Shown here piece after piece: positions 1 through 12,997 of a stretch of 64,000 bases of DNA (within the stretch, counting starts at the first letter, position 1; each line of letters begins with the position of its first letter). Below the pieces are notes generated by a model. The model saw only the letters and a list, made by a program, of their open reading frames with translations, was not told the DNA's origin and searched no databases. Origin of the DNA: Bugula neritina (Eukaryota > Bryozoa > Gymnolaemata > Cheilostomatida > Bugulidae); contig OZ037767.1 in NCBI GenBank assembly GCA_964035545.1, positions 23,355,128-23,419,127 on the forward strand. The letters are read 5' to 3'. The position numbers and the translations under genes were made by a program.

Positions 1-3000
1 CCCTCTAAGAACTTCAAATGTGCAGGAGCTGCCGTGTGTGAGGTGACGGAGAAGGATTCTGAACACGTCATACACAAGGTAGGCATATCTTAGTAACAGT
101 TTATGTGGTAGCAGCAGTATATGTAGCTGCAGCAGTAGATGGAAGAGTACGTTATGGATGGCTACTCTGTGTGTTGTAGAGCCTGGGATATCCCGATGAT
201 TCCCCTACAGTCACTGGAAACCCTCAACACATTGAGATTGTATATCCCACTCAAACATACTGCGATGACAAGAAGTCAAAGATTCGTTCGGTGATAAAGT
301 TTACTTGTGGAAGTGGCATGGTGAGTTCCCGAGTATTATATACCAGCACTATCCTAGTTATTCACTTTGGCTATCTTTTTAATATGTCTTGAAATTGACA
401 CATAATATACTTTAAGTAAACTGCACCATGTATGGAGTACACTATAACTTTAGTATACTGTAAGTGTAATATACTCTAAGTGTAATATACTGTAAGTGTA
501 ATATACTGTAAGTGTAATATACTGTAAGTGTAATATACTGTAAGTGTAATATACTGTAAGTGTAATATACTGTAAGTGTAGTATACTGTAAGTGTAGTAT
601 ACTGTGAGTATAGTACATTGTAATTATAGTATACTGTAAATGTAGTATAGTGTAAGTAAAGTATACTGTAAATGTAGTATAGTGTAAGTAAAGTACACTG
701 TATGTATAGTATAGTGTAGGTATAGTATACAATCAAACAAATCTACATGACGTGCCTTTATTCATGGTTTATACAGTAACATCCCTATTCACTGCCTTGC
801 AGAATGATCCGGAACTGGTGTCATCTGATGGATGCACGTATGAATTCAAGTGGGAGACCTCCCTGGTCTGTCCCCACACCTCTAAACCCACTCCAACCAC
901 TGGCTGCTTCTTCACCAAACCTTCCATTAACAAGATTGTTGATCTCTCCATCTTCACTAAAAAACTTTACAAGGTAATCATGTTACACCACACGTTTCAC
1001 TAGTTACAAGTTAATCATGTCACGTTTCACTAGTTACATGGTAACTATGTCACATGTCACGCCTCACTAGTTGCAAGGTAGCTATGTCACTTGTCACGCT
1101 TCAATAGTTACAAGGTAACTATGCCAGCTGCATTGGCTCATAATATTAGAGTTGTTATCATGTCTGTTGTTAGTATTGAAACATATAGTTAGGTGTTTGA
1201 AACAGGAAATTTAAATTTGATATATAAACTGAGTGGCAAATAAGCAGCTTTTTGGGTTAATTATCTACTTGTGAAGTGCTAATAGAGTAAATAATATTCT
1301 CCGGAATATTATTTACCCATCAGCTACCCTTTTGTGATATTAGAGTTATAATCTCTATCAAAACATTATCCTAAGATTATGTCAATCATTGCACACTTAC
1401 ATCTGTACATTCACGTGACCAGATGTTATTTGATATTGAAGGCAGGGAACTACAGCATCAAGGTCTGTTCCAGCCTATCAGAAAGTGAGTTAAGTGGTTG
1501 TTCAGCTGGTACTGCTGTCTGTAAGGGGGCCGTATCATCCGGCAGCGCGACTGACTATAAAATATATGAAGAGTTTGGTAACATCAGGCTGGAATATGAC
1601 AATGGGCAATCCTGTCGAGAAGATGACAGCAGCTGTGAGTATTCTCTCTAAACTAGCATCTTGAAGTGTAATCATGCACTGACCGTCAGTGGTCGGGCAT
1701 GGAAACACAACCTTGTGCATTGCAAATTACAAGTCTCCCATTAAATTTGCATCGGTTACAATTTTTAATCCCATCTAAACTAGTAGCCTGGTTCTGTCAC
1801 AGTTTACAAACATCTTATTCTAGTTGATATCTCATAGGTTTCTGTCTTAACCAATTGATGTTTACTTTGGGTGGCAATAACTCTCTGCATAACATGCTAG
1901 GAGGAATATTCTTCTGATTTCCTGAAAAGCTGTTGCAGGACAAACATGTCTATAGTATAGTAACCCTTAGAGATAATCTAGCTCTGTGAGCCCAAGATAA
2001 CATTCTATTGATGTAACCTGTTCTATGCATATAATATTGGTTGAACTGCTTTTTTCAGCTGGAACTAGGAAATCCATCATTGAGTTTAGGTGCAATAAAA
2101 CAGCAGGTGAAGGACAACCTATATATCTACCAACACCAAAGAGGTAAGATTGAGGTCACTAAATTATTCAGTCTGTACTTGTCAATAAACAAGTTACTAG
2201 TAAAAGTGCTGCCTCATTTCGCTGCCATTGGTCTTGTTAAATTCTTTCTGTAAATGTTTGTTTTTTCTTTCAGATGATGCAATGTGAATTATTTCAATAA
2301 AATAATTCTGCTAATATTCTGCTACTGGTTTTGTTTCTGTTGCAGATGTGTGGATAGATTCTCCTGGGAAACCAGTTACGTCTGCGTTGAAGATTGTGAA
2401 TTAAACTACAAGGGAAATGTTTTCAACTTTCAGCATCTCTCCTCTGTTTACAAACCTGTGACAGTTACAGCAGATGGATATGAGTACGTCTTTATTCTAG
2501 CATCATATGTCTTTAATAAATGGATGTGAATTGTTTTTGAACGTAGCTAAACAGATATGAATCTGTGTTAATGTTTTATAAAAATATTGTAGTTGTAATG
2601 AATGAATTCGTAACAATAATTTGGCCTTTCTTTGGTAAATCACACGTTTGCAGTGTTGGTATTTCTTTAAATAATCTAGTTAAATGTTTTGATTGGTCGG
2701 CTAACTTATATCAGCTATAGAGAGCTTCTTCTCTATTGTTAGTGTTGCTATTTCATGTCTTGTTTCTGTATAAAAATTAAACTAAGAATGACTTTTTCTA
2801 ATTAATTGTGGCCATTTCTGGGCTCTGTTTTGAAATCGGTTATTCTACGTGTGTTTTTAATTGTTTGCTTCCAAATGTATGGGTCAGCTTTTAGTGTTAA
2901 GAGACATTGCCATGTTGGTAGGGAATATTTAATTTTAACTTGATTTTATGATAATCATATTTGCAGATTTACTATGGACCTCTGTAAAAGTTTGAAAGCT

Positions 3001-5348
3001 GAACATAAATGTGGGAATTACACAAACATATGCGCCAAATCATCAGACGGTACCATTCATCCAATAGCTCTCACAAACACATTTGAACCACAGTACCAGC
3101 CTGGTGGGTATTGTAGTAACAGTGATAATCGCAGTGGTAGTAGTCGAAGTAATAGTGATAGTAGAGTAGTGGTAATAGCAATAGTAATTGTAGTAGCAGA
3201 AGTAGTGATAGTAGCAGTAGTGGTGGTAGTAGTAGTAGTAGTAGTGTTCGTAGTGTTGTGGTAGTAGTGATTGTTTTAGTGAATGCTGTAATGAGTTCTA
3301 TGTATTGATAAAACTCTATATAGTTTGGTATTCAATTGTTCAGTTCTATATTATACCCTATATTATATCATGTTTAATTGACCTTGAACTTACCAACTGT
3401 TTATAATGTAGAAAACAAGACTGTGCTCTTGAAATATTCGTACTCAGATGAGAAGAGTCCAGCTAACAACAAGCAAGTTAACATCAGACTGGTTTGTAAT
3501 GGGACGCTGGACACCGGCTCACCAACATTCGTCAGCAAAACTGACAGCACTTACAACTTTAAGGTGCCTGAATAATTAATCTTCATAATTAAATTAATTA
3601 ATATAAATAATTAATAAATAATTTGCATTTTACTTTCGTAGCACATTTCAATATGAACAGGAGTTACTTTTATTTATCATGAAAGCTAGTTATCTGAAAA
3701 CGCCAGTTTCCTGTACCTGAGCAGCAAAGTGTATGTTTAACAACTGCAAGCTGATCTATCTTTGTAATTGTACTCAATAACTCACCATCGAGTCTGGGTA
3801 TTTCAGCTTAGCGACACGTCCACTTAGATTATTACAGCTAGTTGCTAACACTGATTCATAATATATGGTGTTTGTTGTAGTGGGTTACATATGTGGCATG
3901 CTTGGATGAAGACTTGCATGAAGTTTCACTCGGTGTCAGTTTGTTCAAAAGTCTGCATAAGTCTACCAACTCTCCTCTCTCCAGAAAGTATGTTAACACA
4001 CTTGTGTTTATTCTATTAGCTTTGAGTATTTAATTTTACATGTTATATATATATCTTCTGTTTCTATACTCTTGGTGTTTATTGCATCAGTCATGGATGG
4101 TTGTTACAGAGTTGTTTAGAATGAACCATTGTTTTAGTGTGGTTATAACCGGAGATCAAACTGAATACAAGTATTACATCTCACTGGGCGCTCCACTTCA
4201 CGATATCCCAGAACTCTCACAGGAATGTCTAGACGGGAATACAACTGTCTGTCAATATAAACATGAAAACAAATTTGAAAGGCCAATTGGGACACAGGCA
4301 GCCAAGTATTATGCTAATGGTAAGTACGCTGACAGAACATTGTTTCTTTGGGAAAAAAATGTGATTTATAGAACTTCACTATTCTACCTGCTACTTGTTT
4401 CACTGATTCATTGATATTATGATAATATAAGTGACTACTCTTGTTTGTCGTTTGCCTGGTTCCAATGGATATTCTGATGTATTTACAGAGAACCAGTTAC
4501 AGATGATTATCAGTTCGAAGAGTAAGTGTGGAAGAGTTGGCTCTGATACCGTCACCTCACTCATCAACTTCAAGTGTGATTCGTCAGCGTCGGAAGGTCT
4601 GTTGGATAGTGTGTCTATTTTGCAGAGTAATCGTGATGTAATACAGAAAGCTGAGCATGTTTGTTAACCAGAAGCATCTAAAAAGATTGTGTAAAATTTA
4701 CTCTTCAAAGCCTTCATCCCTTTAGAACCATTTATAGTAAAAAAGAATTTAAGTAGGCTATATGGCAATATGGTTTAGGTACTTCCAAAGTAGCATAGCA
4801 ACAATTCTGATTGTGTGCTCTAATTACTAATCATCTTTCGAACCCATGATCTTGGGTATTTGTATTGTATTAGATCAACCCTACCTGCTAGACCACAGCT
4901 GGTACAGTTTACAGAACACAGTATGTAGTGTATAGACACAGGTGTAGGTTGTGCTAATCTTACTCACACAGCCATGTGTTCATCTTGTATTTGTTGTATT
5001 GTTTCAGACTCTCTACCTGTAAATACAAATGAGATGGCTTCTTGTCGCTACCTGTTTGAGTGGAGCTTACCCCAACTCTGCGAGCCTCTGTCCAGTGCTG
5101 CTGGTGGTACTCAGTCTAAAGGATTGTCACCCGGCGTCACAGCAGTCATTGTTATAATAGTTTTGGCATCTGTTATATCTCTAGCAACACTCATAGTCTG
5201 TAGACTGAAGAAAAGGAGGAGATACAATGGGCCAGTAGGCTATGATCCACTTAGCACTGATGATGACACAACCGGATTGATTACTGCTGTAAAGGGGCGT
5301 GCGCCAAGGCTATATCATGATGACGATGACGATGATCTTCTTATCTAG
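1..5348 (+). CDS. Cation-independent mannose-6-phosphate receptor-like protein (IGF2R-like), 3' part of gene, twelve exons
   Basis: Partial gene that begins left of the window. Exons with consistent phase: 1-78, 180-320, 803-973, 1442-1634, 2059-2143, 2346-2483, 2967-3103, 3412-3563, 3881-3987, 4138-4319, 4489-4626, 5008-5348 (620 residues visible). The exons encode cysteine-rich luminal repeats of the M6P-receptor homology type: C-x-Y-x-F-x-W-x-T blocks (CTYEFKWETSLVC, CRYLFEWSLPQLC) and a repeat end of the form Y-S-I-K-V-C. The last exon holds a membrane helix (GVTAVIVIIVLASVISLATL), a basic stop-transfer RLKKRRR and a tail of about 50 residues with YDPL (Y-x-x-hydrophobic) and a terminal DDDDDDLLI (D-x-x-L-L type). 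In the family such tails bind AP and GGA adaptors and carry receptors between Golgi and endosomes; that role here is inferred. The exon ending at 4626 uses a weak donor chosen because it alone keeps phase. Ligand-binding residues were not checked. Confidence 0.85.
449..730. repeat. 16-bp minisatellite in a receptor-gene intron
   Basis: About 17 tandem copies of the unit TGTAATATACTGTAAG, regular at the left and drifting to TAGTATACTGTAAATG and TATAGTGTAGG at the right. It lies wholly inside the intron between exons 180-320 and 803-973. Because 16 is not a multiple of 3, several frames stay open and read as Tyr/Thr/Leu repeats; these are not genes. Confidence 0.9.
981..1130. repeat. Imperfect tandem repeat, unit about 35-40 bp
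   Basis: About four copies built around CACTAGTTACAAGGTAACTATGTCAC, with point changes and variable length. Intronic, directly after the exon ending at 973; the first copy starts a few bases after the splice donor. Confidence 0.7.
3112..3265. repeat. Trinucleotide-rich low-complexity tract (GTA/GTG)n
   Basis: Interrupted runs of AGT, GTA and GTG units that begin eight bases after the exon ending at 3103. Read in frame with that exon the tract gives Ser/Asn then Val runs, but a GTGGGT donor precedes it and the next exon (3412) fits the phase, so it is intron. Confidence 0.75.
4820..4905 (-). repeat. tRNA-derived SINE fragment (minus strand)
   Basis: On the minus strand the segment reads with an A-box-like TGTGGTCTAGCAGGTAGGG and, about 40 bases on, a B-box-like GGGTTCGAAAGA. 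The spacing is tRNA-like but the arms do not fold cleanly, so this is a decayed SINE head rather than a functional tRNA. It shares the TGTGGTCTAG start with the copy at 26937-27066. Confidence 0.5.
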
Positions 5349-6905
5349 ACAAATGCTGTCGGCCATTAGGCTACCCATCACTTAATATATAATGACATTG
5401 TATAAATGTGTTAACACTGTATAACATGTGTTGACATATAGTAATCCTGGAATATTTTATGACATGTGTTGACACTGTGTGACATGTTTTGACACCGTGT
5501 GACATGTGTTGACATTGTGTGACATATGTTGTATAATGCTCAGATAATCCAATTAGCTGAAGTGCATCTGTGCACATTAAAGATTTGCAATATACAGTTA
5601 CTCAGTGCAGTTTTTAATTTAAGCCATTGTTGAGACCAATTCTGTAAACTATGTTTATATTTTTTATTGCTGTTCTATTTTCACATTCCCGGTTATGGGT
5701 TTGTTTCCATATGGAAGTTCTAAGTTTGAATATTGCTACTAAGTTATTCTTTATTTTATTATTATATTTGTATTACTACAAGGTCTGTTATAGAACAAGT
5801 ATATATGTAAGTCCATTCCAGTTTATGTAGTATAGTTTGCAGTTGAAGCTTTATGCTCAAATTTTTCATTGTTTTTTGGTAGAGCTGTTCCAAATCTCTT
5901 TGCAGTAATTTTTATTAGAAAAAGTTTGTTTGTAACAGAAAGTTATAGCATACACTTTATATTGCGAAAGTTTCTCTTGCATTTGCAGATCCAAACAGGA
6001 ATAGGATTTTTTTACCTCCTGGATTTGTCTATTATGCTGTCTGGTATGCAATATATAATAAATAATATAATATGAAATATAAATTTATTTTAGCTCTAAA
6101 AGTTTTAACATAGATAACAGGGTTATTATAGTCTGCAGTGCTTACCACTTGTGGTGTCATCAAATTGTTATTAGGAGGTATGGAAGATAGTTCGATAATA
6201 ATTAAATAGCAGAAATAATTCATCTCAACAACTCCGGTTGTACAAATATCTTTCTGGTATTGCCCAACTGAACTCTGCTTATCGGCTATAGTAGATTTGT
6301 TTTAGGAGTTGTCCCCTGTTATATAAATGCATAACTATTGCTAATTTGAAAAAGTGCTTTAAAAATCTCATGTTCTGTGTTTATTAGCTCAAACTTTAAA
6401 AAATGCATGCCTCCCAATATCTGAAAGTCTAAAAGTTGCGCATTAAGAATATAATATAGTGCGCTATAAAATATTATATATGATGCAACAGGGTAGAGCC
6501 AGTATGATCTATTATCAACTTATGAACTTTAACCCTTTGGGCAGAGCTACTGGCATTTCTATAATGGTGCGTTTGACTCTCAATTTGAGAAAACTTAGAG
6601 CCAACTCTTCGATTTTTCTACAATGGGACACATTTCAAAAAAACTTAAATAGAGAAAGATATTTTGAAAAAAATATTACTGGTTTATAATAATTATGTCA
6701 TACATTGTAGCTTCGAAAAAACTGCCATAGCAAAAGCACTACAAGTTTGTTTTAAATTATGTTTCATGCAGATAATTATTTCAATTCGAAGTTTTTTATT
6801 TTATTGTAAAAATATAATAGTTGGTGTAGAAAAATTTAAACACCTGTATGTCTTGTGTTTTTGCAAGATTAGGCGGAAACAGTGATGCTTAGGAATTCGT
6901 AAACT
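5349..6905. other. 3' UTR and intergenic DNA between receptor gene and RABL2
   Basis: No convincing gene. 5385-5530 contains a degenerate 19-20-bp tandem repeat (GACATGTGTTGACACTGTGT) probably inside the receptor 3' UTR. ATTAAA near 5576 may be its poly(A) signal. The rest is AT-rich single-copy sequence, and the RABL2 promoter must lie in its right part. Confidence 0.6.
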
Positions 6906-9900
6906 ATGGCGGTTGATGCTTCACAACCACGCTATGACGTATCAGGGACAGATGGAGCTGAAAAAGTGAAAATAATATGCCTTGGAGACAGTGCTGTTGG
7001 AAAATCAAAGTAATTGATGCGTAAAATTTTTAATTATAATAATTTTGTGTTGATTGATTTGTATTACTCTGAAATACACATGTGAAAGTAAATCAAATTG
7101 AGATTTCACTCCTAGTCCTACCTTTGAGTTTGATTGGTTTCAGTTTGAGTTTGTCTAAACTAATCTATACTCAAACTCTGTAATAATACAGTATACTAAT
7201 ACTGACAACAATGGTTTTTAAAATCAGTCTTTATCTTTTAGACGTTACATTGTTGTTCAGCTATATGTCTATGATTACGTATAGGCTATAGCTATGTGTT
7301 AAAGTGTTATCATTATCATTATTATTATAGTTATAATTATTATAATATGGTTGTTAAATGATCATTATAAACATTAAATGTAATAATGGATATGACTACG
7401 ATAGTCAATATGATGATCATAACACTAATAGTAATAGTAATGAACACATCAACATGGTAATTCTAATGAATATGATAATCATTATGAGCATATTTTCTTA
7501 TTAACATTGAGTCTGATTCATAAATAGATTTGGCAGCTAGAAGTAACTTCCTCTTTTACTTTTACAATTAATGATTTTTGCTTTTTATTGTAGTGATTGA
7601 ATTTTGTATTTCCTTATTAATAGTAATGAAAAATCATAAATTGGTTGTTTATAATCATATTGTAATAATTTTAATTTTATGCCCATGGCAACAATGTGGA
7701 TTGGCCTTTAAGAGTTAATAATTTATAAATGATAATATTGTGATTTCGGTGTTATAATCAGAATGATTTTTAACAGAAATATGTGTAAATGCTTATTATT
7801 ATCGATTAGGGTAGTATGGTGATTGGATAAAGTTTTAATAGCAGAATTTACTCTTAAGTGAGTGAATTTAATGTTTAATTTTTAACAAGCTTGTTTTGTT
7901 TTCTAAATAAATTTTCATGTACCTGCTTTTCATGTATAGTTCATACTTCACATATAATTACTTATATACTGTGCATATGCATATCTTACAAATACTTATT
8001 ACATAATTATATTTAATTTTTTATGTTTGTATGAATAAGTTATTTGTTATTGCAATGTTTTTAGGCTGGTTGAACGCTTTCTTATGGACGGATAGTATCC
8101 TTTTCTAGATAATAATTGTATTTCATAATAACAAGTATTTTAATTATAAATTTACATGTCAAGCAAAATGCTGGTTTAGCTGTGTAACTAAAAGCATGAA
8201 ATCGTTTCGCTGTGGAATTTACAGTTTTTTTTATCATACTGAACATTTTTCATTGGGTATATTCCTTTAACATTTAACTGTGGTGGAACAGAAGCTAACG
8301 TGGCCTAAACTCGAAAAAAAGGCTTCAATTATGATATTTTGTTTCTAATTTTTAGCACTAGAGAAATGTATTTGGCAACATTATGTGAAACCTGTAAACA
8401 ATTTACAGAGTATGTTGTTAAATTTCTTGATTGACCTCTTGCTGAAATAAATGATATCTGCATATGGTGAAGCTTTGTTTTTCTATTCTACCAAAGTAGT
8501 GGATTATCTGTAATGGCGCTATGTTTTCCTTAGTTTTATGTGTAACAGTAAACCGCAACAACTTAGTACATATGCACTAACTTTATTTAGCTATGACACT
8601 GAAGTAGATGGGGAGAAAGTGCAAGTTGGTAAGTTTGACAACTTATCTTATATCTGTATTCTTGCAAAATTGAAAATATTTTTGACAAGGGGATTATAGA
8701 TAATTCTATTACAGAGCTCCTGATACTGTAGATGCCCAATGCTATATATTAAACACAACCTTGCTGTTCTTATTGTGTTCTTGAATTTTATTCATTAAGT
8801 TTAATATGTTAAGCTTTCCTATTAATATTTACTTAGATTTCTGGGATACAGCTGGACAAGAAAGATTCAATAGTATGCATCCATCTTATTATCACCAGGC
8901 TCATGCCTGTATAATAGTAAGTGGGTTTATTGTAATTCACATACACGCAAAGCTATGTGTTTTTGTAGTAAATACTGATAGCCGCTAACTAGCATAACTA
9001 GATCAATAATTATTGGTATTAGAAAATGTATAACTCGATTTTTTAAATTGAGTATAAAAGTCACTTGTATTTCTAGAAGCATTTACTTTACACAAAAAGT
9101 TGACTAATTCACCCTTATGTAGTACCAAAGGCTTTTCTATCAGAGGATTGTGTTTAAAACCTGCAATTTTAGCTGCAAATATCGATGATGATTGATTTAA
9201 TTTTTTTTGTACCCTTGAAATAACAACTCACTGTTCTGCAGCAGAATTTTTACTGGTGTCTACTTTTTAAAATGTTTTAGGCATGCCTGTTTTTTACAAA
9301 TTCCAATAACAGTAGTGAATTTGGGAGTTGTCTTTTAAGTCGAGACTGGAGATGTGATGGGTCATTGGCATCTTTACAATGTATTGGCTTAATATGCAAT
9401 TTTTTACTTTTCATATTTCAGCAAGTATGATGACTGAAAGTTTGACTTTTAGGCAGCTCTGTGTTGTTGAATATCGAATATGATTTAGAAGCCCGAAGTA
9501 TATTTTTAGGCATTTGATGTAACGAGGAAGGTGACATATCGTAACTTGCCACAGTGGTATAAAGAACTGCGGGAATACAGACCCAATATACCTTGTATTT
9601 GTGCTGCCAATAAAATAGATGGTTAGTTTGAATAAGTTTTTATTTGCACTAATTCAATTGTTCATATTCAACTTACGAGTGGGCCCTGTGATAGAACTGT
9701 AGAGGTGCTGAAATGTTACATTTATTGTCTTATTAAGACAATAGTGAGCAGTATGACAATGTGGATTGAGACATAGACGAGGGAAAATGGTGCTACATGT
9801 ATAGTATGATCATTTAACATGTTTTACTATGATAGAAAATAACGTGAAGATATCTTGGTTTGTGCCAATCCATCACCAATTTCACTACGCATAGACAAGT

Positions 9901-10781
9901 GTGGGGAAACCCTACTGAATAAACTTAGTATAATAAGTATATCACAGAGTAGAGCTCATACCTTGCCGTAAATCCCAGAATTATGGTGCAACAACCTCTT
10001 TTACTTAATAAATTGGTTACATGATAGATAAGAATAGTGTTTTATTTCTAGTAATAACTCCTACTTATTTACAGTAGCAAAAGACAGATATTTTGTTATA
10101 TATATTTGCAGTTGACTATAGCATAACTAAAAAAGCATTCGGGTTTCCCTCAAAGAACAACATGCCTTTCTTTTTTGTATCAGCTAGTGACGGGACAAAT
10201 GTGGTGAAGGTAATTGTGCATATTAATCTGTGTGTTTATTTTAAAACTTTCTATAAAAAACACTTTTAGTAACTGTTTTGTTTTACCTTACCCCTAATGA
10301 TGAATTTTTTATTCCCTTGTTTTTAAGAAACATCCAAGTTTAGTAGCATTCTTGGAGTTTTATAAAGCAGACATACTATCAAGTTGATGGATATTGTTAC
10401 AGCTCTTCAGGGAGGCCATTGCTGCTGCAGTCAAATATAAGAAAAGTGGAGAAGTTGACTTTATTGATGAAATAATGAATGAGTTAGAGGTGTGTTGATA
10501 TATTTCTTTCTTTATTTCCGATATACTTATTTACAATAATGAAAAAGAAAATGTCCTAAAGCTATATTTCAATGTTTGATCCTAATATTATTACGATATT
10601 GACCGATTCAAGTTAGTTAGCCGTATCTGCGCTAGCAATCTTTCCTCAAAAAATTTTTCATTTCTTTTCATTCAAATTACTGTTCGCTGTTTTTATGAGG
10701 AATAAAATTGTATTTTTCATTCGTTAGGCATTTGATTTGGAAGAGATGACGGCGTCAAATGGAAATGCAGGAGCTTCATAG
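6906..10781 (+). CDS. RABL2: RABL2, Rab-like small GTPase of cilia
   Basis: Eight exons: 6906-7009, 8065-8094, 8549-8628, 8837-8916, 9510-9621, 10112-10209, 10403-10489, 10728-10781; total 214 residues against about 229 in human RABL2. GTPase motifs: P-loop GDSAVGKS (27-34), DTAGQE (75-80), ANKID (131-135) and VSAS (158-161). Family signatures include ERFLMDGYKPQQLSTYALTL and FWDTAGQERFNSMHPSYY. There is no C-terminal cysteine, so no prenyl anchor, as in other RABL2. Known RABL2 works with the IFT-B complex at the ciliary base; that is family knowledge. The second exon is only 30 bp and was missed by a first reading; the third begins TAAACCG and makes sense only after splicing (TA + T gives Tyr46). 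All junctions are GT-AG. AATAAA near 11086 is a likely poly(A) signal. Confidence 0.95.
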
Positions 10782-12997
10782 TATAATATGATGACTTTAT
10801 CATATTATATGACCCATCACTAGCAAGGTGTTCAATAAGCTCTGTTGTGATCATTCGATATCATTAGTGTGATTTTGTCCAACCCTCACAAACCTTTTTA
10901 CTCTATTTGAATAGATTTCTTGAGTTATTTATGTAAATATTCAGCATTAATTTTCTTTCTGGTTAGGTAGCAGCTAAATGATTGGTAGGCAGTTGGGTCC
11001 TTTTGCTTTCTATGAATTTTCACTACACTTTCTTGTAAACAGTTCTACATAGCCTTAATTTATATGATGTATATTTTTGCCGTCCAAATAAAATGACTTC
11101 ATGACCTAATGTAAATTTTAGGTATATAGGTGCTCTACGCGCATGAAGCAATTTTTAGTTTTAGAAAATAAACAAAATCAATAGCTGGTTATAATACATA
11201 TTGCTTTACTTTTATGTATTCAAAATATTGCCGGAGAGATGTTACTTTACACACTAACTAATGTATAAATGATGCTTTTCTTTTAAATATTCAACTCCCT
11301 TACTTAATTGAACTTTATTGTCGATGTATATCTAAGTACCATATTTGCATATTATTGCCTTCTGTCTAAAATTACTGGTTTTCATGCACGATCTGGGTCA
11401 CCCACCAAAGGTCAACAGTCAATAATACAGAAATTGTGAAAATTGATAGAATTGTATGGATGTGATTTTTAAAAATAGTTGATGGCAGATTAAACAATAG
11501 CCAAGCAAAAAGGTGTATAAGACGCCAAATGCCAACAATTGGGAACTGGTCAATTACCTTCTGGGTAGCAAATGCAAGCTTCCGATTTAACATAAGTTTC
11601 AATATAACTTTATATCTGAACAACTTTACTAATGAAGTTTGCCAAACTGATGGGTTTTCTAGTAGAGAAGCTGTGTTCCATAGATTGGATCAGCATGAGA
11701 AGACAAAACCCAATTAGATAGCTAGAAAGGCTCAGCAGTTGATGCATCAGAATAGCCTGTTTAGTGCAGTTAGGAGAAATATGTAGAATATAAAACGTAT
11801 CGGTAAATAGATCACAGTTATGAAGTGTTAGGTTTCATATTAAGATGTTTAAGTGAATTTTGTTATTTATACTTATATTACCCACTGGTTAGCAAACCTA
11901 CCACTAGTCAGGACAGTTATTAAAAGAAGAATAGCACTAAATTTATGAAAAATGTTGAGCAGCAAAAGGTTAACCCTGGTGATTTCCGGATTATAAAGTA
12001 TTTTGTAGCAGTTGTACAAAATCCTTTCTGTTGCCTAGTAGTGACAACTTTTACTCTTTTGAGATAACCAGTTTAAGAATTGTCAACCAGTCTTTGGTCA
12101 TAATGACATCCACAAACTCTACAGCTGCAGCATTTCATACTAATTCTATGTATCCAGATTCTAGAAGATAATGAAATTTGATGTGCCAATAATTTAAAAG
12201 GGTGTGTAGACTGTCAAGTCTTTTTTAAAGAAAGAAGTATATAACTAAAATGGAATAGCTAGTATATTTCCACAGAAAGCAAAGTTGAACAGATATAAGA
12301 ATCATTAGCAATACAAGTCCTATTGACAGCAACAGTTATTACTGATTAGCCATTACCTAAGCAAGAAAAATGTGACCAGTGCCATCAATTGCAAATATGT
12401 TTGCACAAATAATTAAAGAAGTAGGGTGTAAAACTATATAACTATGAATGCATGTCAGTGTCAATATTTCAAGTCTAGGTTAGAAGCTACACGATGCACA
12501 GGTCCTGCTGCTGATCACTGCTGCGTAGTTTATACATGATAATCTAGCCTGTAGCCGCTGTAATCAGTCTACAAAATATATGAAGGACTTATCAAACTTT
12601 ATAATCTATACTTCATAATAATTGCAGTCTGTAAATATAAAGTCAATGCATTAATGAAGAAATTTGGCTGGTGTACATTTACAATATTAGACCAGCATTC
12701 CTGCAAAATTAGCATACAAGATGCCACTTGTGACCTCAATTCAATATTTACTATTTAGCAACATTTAAGAAGGCCTTGATATAAACATGCGTTCTAAGAT
12801 GTAATTGAAAAGTTGCGATATAGGATAATGCACCAGTAAGTTGGTACCTAATACCACACCATTGACGACAAACTTTGAATAATTAGGCTACTGAGTTGAT
12901 AAACATTTCTCAGATTTATCAAACATAGAAATGAGTGAGTGAAACTTACCAAGTAACGTTGGTGCTGCCACTCTGCTCCATTGTTGTGGACATTCAT
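10782..12997. other. Intergenic region between RABL2 and eIF5A 3' ends
   Basis: The two genes converge here. AT-rich sequence with the RABL2 3' UTR on the left and the eIF5A 3' UTR at the right edge. Open frames near 11372-11717 on both strands lack splice logic or family similarity. I see nothing else that can be supported. Confidence 0.6.

Noticed and set aside
442-736. Two minus-strand ORFs rich in Tyr/Thr/Leu/His
   Set aside because: Products of the 16-bp minisatellite read in different frames.
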